NCBI GenBank assembly: GCA_027488855.1
Contig: JAIYAV010000126.1
Span: forward strand, 1 to 64,000
DNA: 64,000 nucleotides
Source of the DNA: Saprospiraceae bacterium
Lineage (GTDB): Bacteria > Bacteroidota > Bacteroidia > Chitinophagales > Saprospiraceae
Direction: 5' to 3'
The translations under genes and the position numbers were made by a program. Below, one piece after another: positions 41,993 to 52,012 of the stretch (its first letter is position 1; each line of letters begins with the position of its first letter). The notes under the pieces are model-generated. The model worked only from the letters and a program-made list of their open reading frames with translations. It was not told where the DNA came from and did no database searches.

Positions 41993-42799
41993 TTATTGCG
42001 GCTGAAAAACCTTCTGCTTAAACCCAAAAGAAAATACACTTTGCTCCACGGGCAACATCAACAAAAAATCCTTCAAAGCATCTTGCCGGTAAAACAGTAC
42101 TTTGCCTCGGGCTTTTTCGCCTGGAGCGAGGGTGGTTTTGCGCAGGGAATAATCCATCCAAAAACCACGATCCCCGGTAGTGGGTCGATTGGGCTCAAAG
42201 TTGCCGATGTTTTGCTGAACGATGGATTGATTCGCTGAAGCGGAGTTGATGACCAAGGGAACCGAAAGGAGAAAGTTCGTATTGTCCAGATTGTTGTTGC
42301 GGTTCTCGTTGTTGGAGTTGTTGTTGTTATTATTGTTGCGGTCTTCTTTGGCGTCTTTGATTTCGGAAACAACTACAGCAGTTACCGCAGCGGCGGCCAC
42401 CACACCAGCCAGAACGGCAGCATTTTTGGCATTGGCTTCCCGAACATTCTCCTGCACTTCCATGGAGAACAATTGTTTCTCCGGATCAAGGGCAAAGTAG
42501 CGGGTGCCCGTAGCAGTGGTGATGTAAAACTGTTCTGGTGCAACCAATTGATCCTTCTGGCTCAGGTTCGTTACGTCCACATTGAAGACCAAAAACTCTT
42601 TTTCGGCATGGTCAAAAGCTGCTCGGCCAAAGAGGCTGTCTACACTTTTTTCCACAATGGCTTGGCCGTAATCCCAGCGGATTTTTTGATCAGCGGCGGG
42701 TTCCATGCGAACCACGGCTTGCGGCACGGCGCAAGCGCTAAAGCTAATGGCCAAAACGAAAAAGTGAAAAATAGCAGAGGTGTAATTTTTCAGGTACAT
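41993..42799 (-). CDS. Putative lipoprotein with Ala-rich segment and Asn-rich linker
   Basis: 268 residues. The signal peptide ends in FSAC (residues ~20-23), a lipobox. The middle contains an Ala/Val-rich hydrophobic stretch (NAAVLAGVVAAAAVTAVVVS), followed by an asparagine-rich run (EDRNNNNNNNSNNENRNNN) coded by AAC/AAT repeats. The flanking beta-rich parts (FLVFNVDVTNLSQKDQLVAP, LAPGEKARGKVLFYRQD) look like an immunoglobulin-like fold. No family is recognised. The upstream gap (42800-43116) holds a 144-bp inverted-repeat element. Confidence 0.6.
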   Translation of the reverse strand: MYLKNYTSAIFHFFVLAISFSACAVPQAVVRMEPAADQKIRWDYGQAIVEKSVDSLFGRAAFDHAEKEFLVFNVDVTNLSQKDQLVAPEQFYITTATGTRYFALDPEKQLFSMEVQENVREANAKNAAVLAGVVAAAAVTAVVVSEIKDAKEDRNNNNNNNSNNENRNNNLDNTNFLLSVPLVINSASANQSIVQQNIGNFEPNRPTTGDRGFWMDYSLRKTTLAPGEKARGKVLFYRQDALKDFLLMLPVEQSVFSFGFKQKVFQPQ

Positions 42800-42922
42800 A
42801 AGGTCGGATTTTTATACCTGAAAGGTACAGCAGTCTGGGTTAAGCATCAAATTTGCCTGCGTTAAAATGGTGTTAAAAGCTGTGCTTCAATATACTAACC
42901 ACTATAAATTTTTCTCGGAGGA

Positions 42923-43066
42923 CATGAATTGCCTCCAGCTTCAGCTGGTGGGTATGAGGAAATCTATTATTTTGGGCTTTAGCCCTGGCTTAAAATTAAA
43001 GCTGGGGCTAAAGCCCATTTAGGAGGGCAATCCTGATCCACGAGCTAAAGCACGTGGCAATTCATG
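42923..43066. mobile_element. 144-bp element with 11-bp terminal inverted repeats
   Basis: CATGAATTGCC (42923-42933) and GGCAATTCATG (43056-43066) bound the segment. Inside are the complementary arms GGGCTTTAGCCC and GGGCTAAAGCCC and smaller palindromes (CCAGCTTCAGCTGG). Non-coding. It could be a MITE or a structured intergenic repeat. Nothing else is evident in the 42800-43116 gap. Confidence 0.6.
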
Positions 43067-43116
43067 CTCTTCGCTTCTGGCGTGTAAAAATGTATATTTT
43101 TTTAAATTTCAATACA

Positions 43117-44160
43117 TTAAATCCCGATACGTACGGAAATGTTGTGCGTTCCACTCCACACCTTAGAGGCACGGTAAGCGTAATCCACACTGATCTTGGT
43201 ATTCTTTTCTACTTTGCTCAAAGGGAAAGTCACCGATCCACCTGCGCTCAAACCCGTATAAATCGGTGCCTGAATCGGATCCGTCAAGCCCAAATCAGTT
43301 TTGTAAGCCGCCCGCAATACAAAACGTTCATCAAAGGCATATTCCGCACCACCGCCCAGATTGTCTCTCGAAAAGGAGTTGGAAGTAAAATTACCGAGTA
43401 CCGTAAAGCGGTGTTTTTCCAAAAAGCGAAAGTCGTAGGAAGCGCCAATGTTCAACAAGGAAGGCAATTCAAAACGAGCGCCACGCTGGTCCACGGTTAC
43501 ATCGTAGGAGCCGCCATTGGGGCTTGGCCGTTGGATAGACAGGGCTTCGCCGCGATAAGTCATCGGCGACCCAACATTGCGGAGGCTGATGCCAAATTTG
43601 AAATTGTCCTGTTCACCCGTCACATATTGTACCCCAGCATCAATACCAAAGCCAAAAGCAGAGACATTGGCCAGAGACTCGGAAACAACACGGAGCAATA
43701 ACCCCACTGAAACTTTGTTTTCAAATTCGTGGGCGTAGGCAAAACCCAGGTTGAAAAAACTGGGTGAATAGGTTGCGCCCGTACCTTCTGGCTGATTGGC
43801 GGTCGTGACTTCAATGTCCCCAAAATCCACGGCCATCAAGCTGAGGCCCATCACGCTGCTTTTGCCAATTTTGGCACTCACCGCTGCCGAACTCAGGTTG
43901 ATGCCTGTTCCTCGCAGGTATTGGGTGCTGCCAAAGCCAAAGTCCAGTTTGTTGATGCGTACCAGGCCCGCTACGTTGAGGTTCATCGACTCTACGCCGC
44001 GTACCAGCGAGGTACTCATGCTGTGTAGCCCTGCTGTACGCGCCCATGGGTCCATCAGCAATTCGTAGGCACCCGCTTCGCCCTGGCGATCGGGATTCCC
44101 TGCCTGGGTTGCACCAAAGCTCAACAATAGGAAGAAGAGGGAAAAGTATATTTTTTGCAT
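43117..44160 (-). CDS. PorV/PorQ-family outer-membrane protein
   Basis: About 347 residues with a signal peptide (MQKIYFSLFFLLLSFGATQA) and a beta-rich body. The motif GAYELLMDPWARTAGLHSMS and the repeated outer-membrane strands (SVGLLLRVVSESLANVSAFG, FKFGISLRNVGSPMTYRGEA, EYAFDERFVLRAAYKTDL) match the PorV-type (UPF0164-like) family of 14-strand barrels. PorV in Porphyromonas shuttles T9SS cargo at the outer membrane. Here it is the last gene after a TonB receptor and a giant exported protein, suggesting a dedicated export or uptake set rather than the housekeeping PorV. An in-frame ATG at 44169 adds three residues. Confidence 0.72.
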   Translation of the reverse strand: MQKIYFSLFFLLLSFGATQAGNPDRQGEAGAYELLMDPWARTAGLHSMSTSLVRGVESMNLNVAGLVRINKLDFGFGSTQYLRGTGINLSSAAVSAKIGKSSVMGLSLMAVDFGDIEVTTANQPEGTGATYSPSFFNLGFAYAHEFENKVSVGLLLRVVSESLANVSAFGFGIDAGVQYVTGEQDNFKFGISLRNVGSPMTYRGEALSIQRPSPNGGSYDVTVDQRGARFELPSLLNIGASYDFRFLEKHRFTVLGNFTSNSFSRDNLGGGAEYAFDERFVLRAAYKTDLGLTDPIQAPIYTGLSAGGSVTFPLSKVEKNTKISVDYAYRASKVWSGTHNISVRIGI

Positions 44161-44173
44161 AAAAACCATTTTG

Positions 44174-44285
44174 GAGAGATGAAAGATGAAAGATGAGAGA
44201 TGAAAGATGCTACCGCAGAGGCTTAGACAAGGCCATCATCAAAAACGCTGCGGTAGCATCTCTCATCTTTCATCTCTCATCTTTA
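44174..44285. repeat. Inverted repeat of AGATGAAAG/AGATGAGAG words with CTACCGCAG arms
   Basis: GATGCTACCGCAG on the left pairs with CTGCGGTAGCATC on the right. The outer parts are runs of GATGAAA/GATGAGA words that also pair. It separates the 1336-residue gene from the PorV-like gene on the minus strand and could attenuate transcription between them. Confidence 0.75.
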
Positions 44286-44287
44286 AA

Positions 44288-47200
44288 TTAAAGTCCTGAA
44301 GGATCAAATTTCCGATTGACCCCAAACCACTTAATCGTTCGTTGTCCCAGTTCACCTGCATCCACATGGATCAGGTACACGCCGCTGGCGATGGGGATGC
44401 CCTTGTTGTTCTTGAGATCCCATTCCAAATCGGGGGTAATTTGTTTCTGCAAGATGGCCCGGTTGTTGCCTCGCGGCGTTTGGCCGATCTCATCACGGCG
44501 GTATTGTCGAATGAATTTACCATCCAGCGAGTAAATCGTAATGACGCACTTGGCTGGCAGATTGGTGACCTTCACCGTAGTGGTAAACTGTGATACTTCG
44601 TAATCGGAGAATCCGTAGTAGGGGTTAGGTGTTACCTTAATCATGGCCATCGCACTGTCCACGCCGCGAGTGCTGAGTGCTTCGGCCTGTTTGCCATCCA
44701 AACGGAAGCGGTAAACAGGATAGCCACTTTCCCTTAGTCCGTTTACACCGGTGCGGCGGTCTACCTGGTAAGGGTTGTTCACCCGTAATTTTACGACCAC
44801 GTCATCTGGGATCAAGCCATCTTTATACGATTTGAAGCTGGCACCCGGGCGCGGCAAAATCAAACCACCCCAGGTGATGTCCTTCAATACCCGTCCTTTG
44901 TTGACTGGGCTGTTGTTGGGTCGCAATTGTCGGCTCAGTACTTTACAACTGTCGTAAACGGTCCTAGTGACATAGACAAAGTGTTGTCCACCCGCAAAAT
45001 AGGGCCCCAGGTTGCCATTGGCCGAATTGCCCAGGGTGATGAGGCTATTGGGGTTGAACATCATGTCGCGGCCAACATTGAGCAAAGGATTGTTGGTCCC
45101 CCCGTAAACAGAGTTTTCACCAAAGAAAACATTGAGTCGTTGACCTGTTTCTACATCAATGGCGTAGCCAGGGAACCAACCAAAGCCGACCCGAGAAAGG
45201 GTTGGATCGGGATTGGTTTCTACATCGGGCAAACCATCGTTGTTGGTATCTTCCTTTGTAACATTGGGCGATCCTCGCAAGTCAAAATGACGGCGAATGG
45301 CGGTTTCCCCCGGTGCAGTTTGGGTTGTATACCCTTGTAGTGGGTAGAATCGGTTAGCCGATTCAGTCACAATACAACGGCTCCATAAGGCCTTGTTCGA
45401 AGTAAAGACAATGTCGACGTTGTTGACATCAGCCAGTTTGGACTGGGTACGCAAGAAAGCGGCACCCGACAAATCCGTCCAGGCTGGTGTGATGTACGGG
45501 GTGTTTTGGTCATCCTTGTTGCGGAAATCGGCCAGGATGAAAGGTACAAAGTAGCCTGGACCGATTTGGCTCAAGGCTTTTTTGGGATCCTGGATTTGAT
45601 CGGGTTCGGCGTCGCCAGTAGCCATAAAGTTGAAGACCTTGGTATCAAAATCCGTTTGCCCGGCAATGTATTCATCCTTGATGCCAAATACCCAGGGGGT
45701 GGCACCCGTACGCAAATATTCTTCTTCGTAGCCGATACGGCCATTCCGATCATCTTTATCGACCCCAGGATCGTTGACCTGCCCCACCGAAATGGAGAAC
45801 CCGAATTCCTTGACGATTTGTTCATTGAGGTCATCGATCGACTTTTCAGAACGGATGACTGGACTTTTCGTATTGCTTAAATTGCGCAATTCCCAACGAA
45901 CAGGTGGATCAAAACGATCGTTGCTCATGTTGGCGTCTACGATGCGCAGTTCAAATTCACCATCCTGAACATCCAGTGGGTTGAAAATTTTAACCCCAAT
46001 CGGCCCCCGGCCTGCTCGATACGTAATTTCTGGCTTTTGGGCAAAAGTACCCTGGATGATGGTATTGCGCGTTTCCGTGTTCAGGTCGAGGAAGTTGTTG
46101 CCTGTACCTGCGCCCGCTAAACGCGTGACAACTGCACCATCGCCATACTTGGCATTGAGGCTGCGGTCGGTAATTGGCCGCGGAATGACGGTATAAAATG
46201 GGTTGAACCCATCGCCAATGTTGCGGCGGCCTTCGAGATAAGGCCGTCTTTGACCCAAAACGACTTTAGGATCAAAAGGCCGGTAATTGTTGTACGCGTA
46301 GGCAATGGCTACGAAGTAGTATTTTTTGTGGTTGATCAAGCGGCGATCACCTGAAGCAAATTGATCCTCCGAAATGCGGAACGTATGTTGGATGCCATTG
46401 TTTGCACCCTCTACCCGCAGTTCCGGGATGTAATAATCCGAGCCAGTAGGATTGTCGACCGTTCGCCAGTTGAAAACCCTACCCACTGTATTCTTAACAT
46501 CCACCTGATAAATCAAACGCGCTTTATCGGGGTTGTCGAGGTCGGCTACGGTGACACTCGAATTGCCCAATTGGTACAGTTTATACCCTTCAAAACGGAA
46601 CAAACTATCAGCTACTCCAGCTGGAACTTGCAAACCACGCTGCGCGTAAGCCTCTCTGGCGTTGTTGGAAGTGATGGTGTCGTTGGTGAAAACCGCAATG
46701 ATCTCTTTGTCCATTTCGAGGAAGTCCACATCGGGTGCGTCCGGCCCATCGGTCAACTCAAAACAGTTGTCAAATAGTGCCTGGGCAATGTCGTCAGCTT
46801 CCAGGAGTTTGGAAATGTCCGGGCAAGGATATTGCTGATCAGCTACCCATACTGCCCCAACGATCAGCTCGTTCAAAGCACCTGGATCCAGCCGGAAAGG
46901 CCCGGAAGCCTGAATGGTACGACGGTCACCAAAGGGGATGTCCGCCGAACACATGGTCCAGCCACGGTTATTGTTGGGGGTATCGGTAAAGGCATAACGA
47001 ATGGCAGCTCCGTCCTGATAGGCATCGTCGCCAAAAGTAAAGGGGGTGCCATCACGCCAGGAACCCGACAGATAATTGTAGTATTCCTGAGCATTGGCAG
47101 GGTCGGTGGTTCCCGGAATGGGGCTACCTACCTGACGGTTGTTGTAATAAGTAAAGGAAGACATCCCGATTTCTTCCCCATTCTCGTCTAGGGGCCCACG

Positions 47201-48298
47201 GAAATAATCGATACCCAGTAGTGGAACTTCGTCACAATAAGTATTCACTGCGCCATCACAGGTACAGCCAGTCGTGCCATCCAAGGCATCTTCGTTGTAA
47301 ATGAAGGCCAGACTGCGGCTGGTGTCACAACCCACGTAGTCGTCAGTAAAACATCCCAGATCGGGGTCAACCCACATGGCAAAATAGGTAGAATCAATAC
47401 TTTCCACCGCACGGTTGATCAATTTATAACGCTGGAAAGTCATGTCGTTGATCTCGTCGTTGGTAGCGTAGGAGAAAGCTTGGACTTGTACCTCCATTTG
47501 AATGGGATCACCTTGCGATTCGGAGTGGATGTTGCCCGCATCGTTGTAAACCCAGAAGATCATTTCATCGGGAAACTGCGGTTTGTCCAAACAGCCCCGT
47601 ACTTCGATGACGGGGAAATCTCCTAGCTCTGGGTTGTAATTGCCATCGCCATCCTGATCCCAAAATCCCGCTAAACCCTGGCGGGTACTGGGCAGGGAAA
47701 AATTGTGAATTTCTTCAAAATAGTCATTGCCTGATGCCGGCCAACCTTTGATGTCCCGGGGGATTTTGTTGGGATCATACGGTTTACCAGCGCGGACGGC
47801 AGCATTCCAGTTGCGCAAATGCTCCCGAATACTTTCGCCTTTGACGACAAAAAATTTATCCCAACGGGAACAGGTTTCTTTATTCGTTTTGCCATTGGAA
47901 TTCAGCGGGCCAGGGAAAAAATCGAACTGACGCTCGGCCCGACCGTAAGTCTGAGCAGCCAATTTGAGGTTACCCGCCGGGTCAACTCCACCCAACCATA
48001 CTGCACCTGCGAAAATGGAAGAGACTTCCGGCAAACCAGGCGCTACCTTGGGCACTACATAGCGCCCGTCGTTGCTGTTCCACCATACATCACCGCCGGT
48101 GGTGAGACGAGCCCGAACGTTGTTGATGGCTTGGTCAATCTGGGCAACGGCATTGTTGCAATCCTCCAGGTAACGCAGTTCCGGTTTGTTGGGAGCAGGC
48201 CGTTTGGGATTGTTTTTCCCGGTATGATAGGCCAGTGCTGACGTATGGAGCAAGGCCAGCCCACCTAGAAGCAACAGCCAAGATTTCAAATGTCGCAT
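44288..48298 (-). CDS. Giant exported protein with C-terminal T9SS/FlgD-like domain
   Basis: About 1336 residues, with an N-terminal hydrophobic stretch (MRHLKSWLLLLGGLALLHTS). Recurring features include AGAVWLGGVDPAGNLKLAAQ, GLAGFWDQDGDGNYNPELGD, long extracellular-looking domains with Asp/Asn-rich loops, and at the end KVTPNPYYGFSDYEVSQFTT, LDGKFIRQYRRDEIGQTPRG and ASGVYLIHVDAGELGQR. The end resembles FlgD-like/T9SS sorting domains. No catalytic family is recognised. It follows the TonB receptor by 63 bases and precedes the PorV-like gene, so a surface complex is the likely setting. ATG at 48298 is preferred; an in-frame ATG at 48322 lies upstream. Confidence 0.75.
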   Translation of the reverse strand: MRHLKSWLLLLGGLALLHTSALAYHTGKNNPKRPAPNKPELRYLEDCNNAVAQIDQAINNVRARLTTGGDVWWNSNDGRYVVPKVAPGLPEVSSIFAGAVWLGGVDPAGNLKLAAQTYGRAERQFDFFPGPLNSNGKTNKETCSRWDKFFVVKGESIREHLRNWNAAVRAGKPYDPNKIPRDIKGWPASGNDYFEEIHNFSLPSTRQGLAGFWDQDGDGNYNPELGDFPVIEVRGCLDKPQFPDEMIFWVYNDAGNIHSESQGDPIQMEVQVQAFSYATNDEINDMTFQRYKLINRAVESIDSTYFAMWVDPDLGCFTDDYVGCDTSRSLAFIYNEDALDGTTGCTCDGAVNTYCDEVPLLGIDYFRGPLDENGEEIGMSSFTYYNNRQVGSPIPGTTDPANAQEYYNYLSGSWRDGTPFTFGDDAYQDGAAIRYAFTDTPNNNRGWTMCSADIPFGDRRTIQASGPFRLDPGALNELIVGAVWVADQQYPCPDISKLLEADDIAQALFDNCFELTDGPDAPDVDFLEMDKEIIAVFTNDTITSNNAREAYAQRGLQVPAGVADSLFRFEGYKLYQLGNSSVTVADLDNPDKARLIYQVDVKNTVGRVFNWRTVDNPTGSDYYIPELRVEGANNGIQHTFRISEDQFASGDRRLINHKKYYFVAIAYAYNNYRPFDPKVVLGQRRPYLEGRRNIGDGFNPFYTVIPRPITDRSLNAKYGDGAVVTRLAGAGTGNNFLDLNTETRNTIIQGTFAQKPEITYRAGRGPIGVKIFNPLDVQDGEFELRIVDANMSNDRFDPPVRWELRNLSNTKSPVIRSEKSIDDLNEQIVKEFGFSISVGQVNDPGVDKDDRNGRIGYEEEYLRTGATPWVFGIKDEYIAGQTDFDTKVFNFMATGDAEPDQIQDPKKALSQIGPGYFVPFILADFRNKDDQNTPYITPAWTDLSGAAFLRTQSKLADVNNVDIVFTSNKALWSRCIVTESANRFYPLQGYTTQTAPGETAIRRHFDLRGSPNVTKEDTNNDGLPDVETNPDPTLSRVGFGWFPGYAIDVETGQRLNVFFGENSVYGGTNNPLLNVGRDMMFNPNSLITLGNSANGNLGPYFAGGQHFVYVTRTVYDSCKVLSRQLRPNNSPVNKGRVLKDITWGGLILPRPGASFKSYKDGLIPDDVVVKLRVNNPYQVDRRTGVNGLRESGYPVYRFRLDGKQAEALSTRGVDSAMAMIKVTPNPYYGFSDYEVSQFTTTVKVTNLPAKCVITIYSLDGKFIRQYRRDEIGQTPRGNNRAILQKQITPDLEWDLKNNKGIPIASGVYLIHVDAGELGQRTIKWFGVNRKFDPSGL

Positions 48299-48361
48299 AT
48301 GTAATAAGTGTTTACTAGTCAAAATGTTGTGTTTTACGCTTACGGATGGGATACAACCTTT

Positions 48362-51300
48362 TTAGAAATTATAGATTGCACCGATGTAAATCCGCCGAGG
48401 CAAAGAATAGAGTCCAGGATTGAGAATGGCCCACTGATAGGAGGCCAAATAAGCTTCCACTTCGCGAACTGAGTTCTGGATGTTCCGCAATTTGTCCTGG
48501 CCGTTGGCTGAAGCAAGGAAGCCGTCATCCTTTGGGGAACCCGTTGCAGAATAAACGTTGAGCACATTTTGGCGATTCAGCAAATTGGACACCCGGCAAT
48601 AGAGATTCAAACCCGCGCCTTTGCCAAAGTTGATCGTTTTGTCGATGCGGGCGTTGATCGTAAAGGTCCAGGGCTTGCGGGCACCATTGATTGATCCAAT
48701 GGTTTGAGTGCCCCCCAATTCCAACGGAGTACGATCTGCGGTGTAAGGACGTCCAGAAACGGAAACGGCCTGTACATTCAAACCAGCATCTTCCAAAAAC
48801 TTAGGAATGGCCTGTCCTTGGAAAAAGCGGTAGTCAAAGTTGAGGTTGATGCGGTGGCGCTCGTCGTAGTTCAGGGGGAACAGGGTGCGCAGGTTGCCCC
48901 GGCTAGTCAAGCCCCGTTGCGAGTTGGCATCTGAACCTGTACCATCTGCAAATTGTAAGGTATAGTTGGCGTTCAGGGTAGCATTACCCGTACGGCGCAG
49001 TTCGTACTCGAAGCTGAAACCTTTGACCGTACCAAAATCCAGGTTATCATAAGTGGTGTACTGCGTGATGATGGGCACTGGGAAGAAAGTACGCAGCTGA
49101 ATCCAGTTGCGGATTTCTTTGTAATAAGCCGAGACTTTCAACTTGGAAGTTTCGGTCAAACGTTGTTGGAACCCTACCTCGTAATCAATGGTGCGCTCCG
49201 GCTTGAGGTTGGGGTTGTTTTTGGTGGCACCGGGATTGTCCGTGAAGTAGAAATAATCCACGGCAGTTGCCAGGGTATTGGTTGCTGGGCGTTGCACCAG
49301 GATGTCGTAGTGGGCGAAGAAGTTGGCATCTTCCGAAATCGGGAAAGAAAAGGCCAAACGTGGCATGATGTTGATCTGTACCTTGTAATCTTCAAACGAT
49401 GCATCTGGATTGAAGTCCCGAGACTTGATGTAGTTGGAAACTTTGGTGGCATTTTCATCCTTGTATTTGGGGAAAACCAAACCACCGGAGAAAATGTCAA
49501 TCGGACTGTTCACCGGTGAACCATTGGGGCGGTACCATTGGTCGCCATCCCGATAAGCCTCTACATTGGTACCGGCATCATTGAGGTACACTTTAAAATC
49601 GTCGCCAATATTGCCTGGGCGGGTGCCACCAAACTGTTCGTGATAGTCATTGGCGCCGATGATTTCGTACAAAGAGTATGGGTCTTTCAGCACCTTGGTA
49701 TTGGCGTCATACCGATCCACCCGCAAGCCCAATCGGAAAATAATGTCGCGGAAGGTGAATTTGTCCTGAATGTAAAAAGCCGAATAGATGGGGCGGTTGG
49801 GCGCCACCGGGAAAGTGCGCACGCCGTCGGCATCCGTAGCGGTAAAAAAGTCGTTGAACGTCCCATCAAAAGGTTTGCCCAAATAATCGTAGCCATAATA
49901 CCTGATGATGCCCTGATCATTCAATTCTTTGGCGGAAAACATACTCAGACTCAACTCACTGGGGTCCATCCCATCTACATTGACGTATTCAGTCAACGGG
50001 ATGTTGTTTTTAGCCCGGATGGAGCGGTAAAACTTGTTGTCCTCGTTTTGGGCAATCGACAATTGGCGCAGGTTCAGCGTTACAGCTTGGCCATTGACGG
50101 TATCGGTAATGGTGCCAATGTTTTCAGCGCCTTCTACAATCCCCAGGATGTGGTTGTTCGCTTGCTGGCGGGCAATGTTCCAGAGGGTTCGAGGAGCTAC
50201 CACGTAAGCCCGGTCGGTGCGTTGTTCGTAAATAAACCCAATTTGAATGTTGTGGCGACCTTGATCAGAGTTGCCAGGCACCAGGTCAAAGTTGGTGCGC
50301 CCGTGGAAAGTATACAGATCGCCGTCGTTGAAGCTGGCCTGGTTGTATACCGAACCGACGTTGCTATGGAAGCCCCAGGAACCCGTATAGACATCCGAAA
50401 TCAAGCCATTGGGTGCCACAAAATTGCCCAGTGCAAGCACTGAACCAGCGTCCTGAATGCCTGGAATGAAGATCCGGCCAATTTGGGAATTGATGGTCTC
50501 GTTTTGGTTCAGGCCCATCACGTTGTTGTAGTTGGCCAAAACCGGATTGGAAGCCCCTGGTGTGTAATTGCGCAACACCTGACGGTAGTCCGTATGTTGC
50601 AACACATTGGTTTGGGTGACCCGATCGAATACAAAATTAAAGGTAGGTACCCATTCGATGTCGAACTTGCCGACATGACCGTACTCGAAGTAATTCTGGC
50701 CATGGCGTGCATCGGCTACGTCACCTTTGGTCTTTTCGTACCCAAACTGCAAGGTGTAGGAAGCATTTTGGATCAAAGACTTATTGTTGTTTTGCCCAGG
50801 AGTATTTGCGGCGGCACCCAGTCGATGCCGAAAACGCATCACCCCCCGGTAGGTTGTGGTATTGTTGAAAGGGTTGTTGTGGCTATTGAGCAAACGCCAG
50901 CCTCCTGGCGTAAACTGGTCTTCTTCATCGGCGTACGAACCACTGAAAGAAACATCAATGGCTTTGTTCAGGCGAAAATCTAGTTTCCCAGTTACGTCCA
51001 CTCTTTTGTAACGTTCATCCGGACGGGTTTGCAGGGCATTCACGTCATTGGACTTCAGAAAGTCAGCGTTGACCAGTTGCGAACCTTGAATATTGACGAT
51101 GGGATTGGCTTCCAGCTCCAGTAATTTTTCCGGTTTAACCTGGAATAGAGAAACGGAGGAAGGGTTGTCGTCCAACTGGTCGGTGTAACGCCCCGAAAAG
51201 CGATAGCCCAGAATGGAATGCCCTTGTTTGTTTTTGAGAATGGGCCCGCTCAGGTTGAGTCCAGCCAGGGTATTGCTAAAATTGTCCAAAAATTTGGAAC

Positions 51301-52012
51301 TCTCAATTTCGGCGCCCCCCGTAAACTCGCTGGCTGGTCCCTTGGTCGTGATGGAGATAATCCCTCCAGTCACGTCACCGTACTGGGCTTCCATCCCCCC
51401 GGTAATCACTTGTAATTGTTCAATTTCCGTTTCAGGAATGAGATTACCCCGCACCCGAATGCCGTCAATAATGTAATCAGTGTTGGTGGGTCGGGAGCCC
51501 CTTACGGTTATCGCTCTACCTTCATCAGCAGAAGCCAAGCCCGCAGTAGTGGCTGCGATGGCATTGATGTTGCGGATGGGCAGGTTGCGGATTTGGTCAC
51601 TGGTAATAACCCCCCCCGAAGTGGTGTTGTCCTGCTCGATGAGTGGAACCCGGTACTGGGTTGTAGTAAATACATCAAGCACTATTCCCCCTTGCGACTC
51701 CATTTCGATTTCAACTTTGTTCGCCTTGCCAGCCAATACCCTGATGTCGGTGATTCTGGCTTCCTGGTAACCAATCAAGAAGGCTCTAATTTCGTAGTTT
51801 CCGGGGTCAATATCGGGAAAGTTGAAGTTCCCTTTATCATCGGTATCTGTTCCGGTAAGCTGTACCCCATTTTTGTAAAGCGCAACGGAACCAAACTCTA
51901 TCGGTTTTTTGTCCTCTTTGTCAAGTACCTTACCACTTAAAGAAGTTTGGGCGAAAGAGAACGCTAGGATACCGAAAAACAATAAGCAACACAGGAGTAA
52001 TCTTTGCATCAT
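48362..52012 (-). CDS. TonB-dependent receptor with carboxypeptidase-regulatory-like N-terminal domain
   Basis: 1216 residues with a signal peptide (MMQRLLLCCLLFFGILAFSF). It begins with a CarboxypepD_reg-like/CNA-B repeat (TSLSGKVLDKEDKKPIEFGS), then a plug domain (GGVITSDQIRNLPIRNINAI, RAITVRGSRPTNTDYIIDGI, MEAQYGDVTGGIISI), and a long beta-barrel with the characteristic NFDYRFFQGQAIP and final IGAIYNF ending in an aromatic residue. Such outer-membrane transporters import large substrates with energy from TonB; the ligand is not evident. It begins the TonB receptor/1336-residue protein/PorV set. No SusD homologue is present, so the pair is not a classical Sus system. Confidence 0.92.
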   Translation of the reverse strand: MMQRLLLCCLLFFGILAFSFAQTSLSGKVLDKEDKKPIEFGSVALYKNGVQLTGTDTDDKGNFNFPDIDPGNYEIRAFLIGYQEARITDIRVLAGKANKVEIEMESQGGIVLDVFTTTQYRVPLIEQDNTTSGGVITSDQIRNLPIRNINAIAATTAGLASADEGRAITVRGSRPTNTDYIIDGIRVRGNLIPETEIEQLQVITGGMEAQYGDVTGGIISITTKGPASEFTGGAEIESSKFLDNFSNTLAGLNLSGPILKNKQGHSILGYRFSGRYTDQLDDNPSSVSLFQVKPEKLLELEANPIVNIQGSQLVNADFLKSNDVNALQTRPDERYKRVDVTGKLDFRLNKAIDVSFSGSYADEEDQFTPGGWRLLNSHNNPFNNTTTYRGVMRFRHRLGAAANTPGQNNNKSLIQNASYTLQFGYEKTKGDVADARHGQNYFEYGHVGKFDIEWVPTFNFVFDRVTQTNVLQHTDYRQVLRNYTPGASNPVLANYNNVMGLNQNETINSQIGRIFIPGIQDAGSVLALGNFVAPNGLISDVYTGSWGFHSNVGSVYNQASFNDGDLYTFHGRTNFDLVPGNSDQGRHNIQIGFIYEQRTDRAYVVAPRTLWNIARQQANNHILGIVEGAENIGTITDTVNGQAVTLNLRQLSIAQNEDNKFYRSIRAKNNIPLTEYVNVDGMDPSELSLSMFSAKELNDQGIIRYYGYDYLGKPFDGTFNDFFTATDADGVRTFPVAPNRPIYSAFYIQDKFTFRDIIFRLGLRVDRYDANTKVLKDPYSLYEIIGANDYHEQFGGTRPGNIGDDFKVYLNDAGTNVEAYRDGDQWYRPNGSPVNSPIDIFSGGLVFPKYKDENATKVSNYIKSRDFNPDASFEDYKVQINIMPRLAFSFPISEDANFFAHYDILVQRPATNTLATAVDYFYFTDNPGATKNNPNLKPERTIDYEVGFQQRLTETSKLKVSAYYKEIRNWIQLRTFFPVPIITQYTTYDNLDFGTVKGFSFEYELRRTGNATLNANYTLQFADGTGSDANSQRGLTSRGNLRTLFPLNYDERHRINLNFDYRFFQGQAIPKFLEDAGLNVQAVSVSGRPYTADRTPLELGGTQTIGSINGARKPWTFTINARIDKTINFGKGAGLNLYCRVSNLLNRQNVLNVYSATGSPKDDGFLASANGQDKLRNIQNSVREVEAYLASYQWAILNPGLYSLPRRIYIGAIYNF

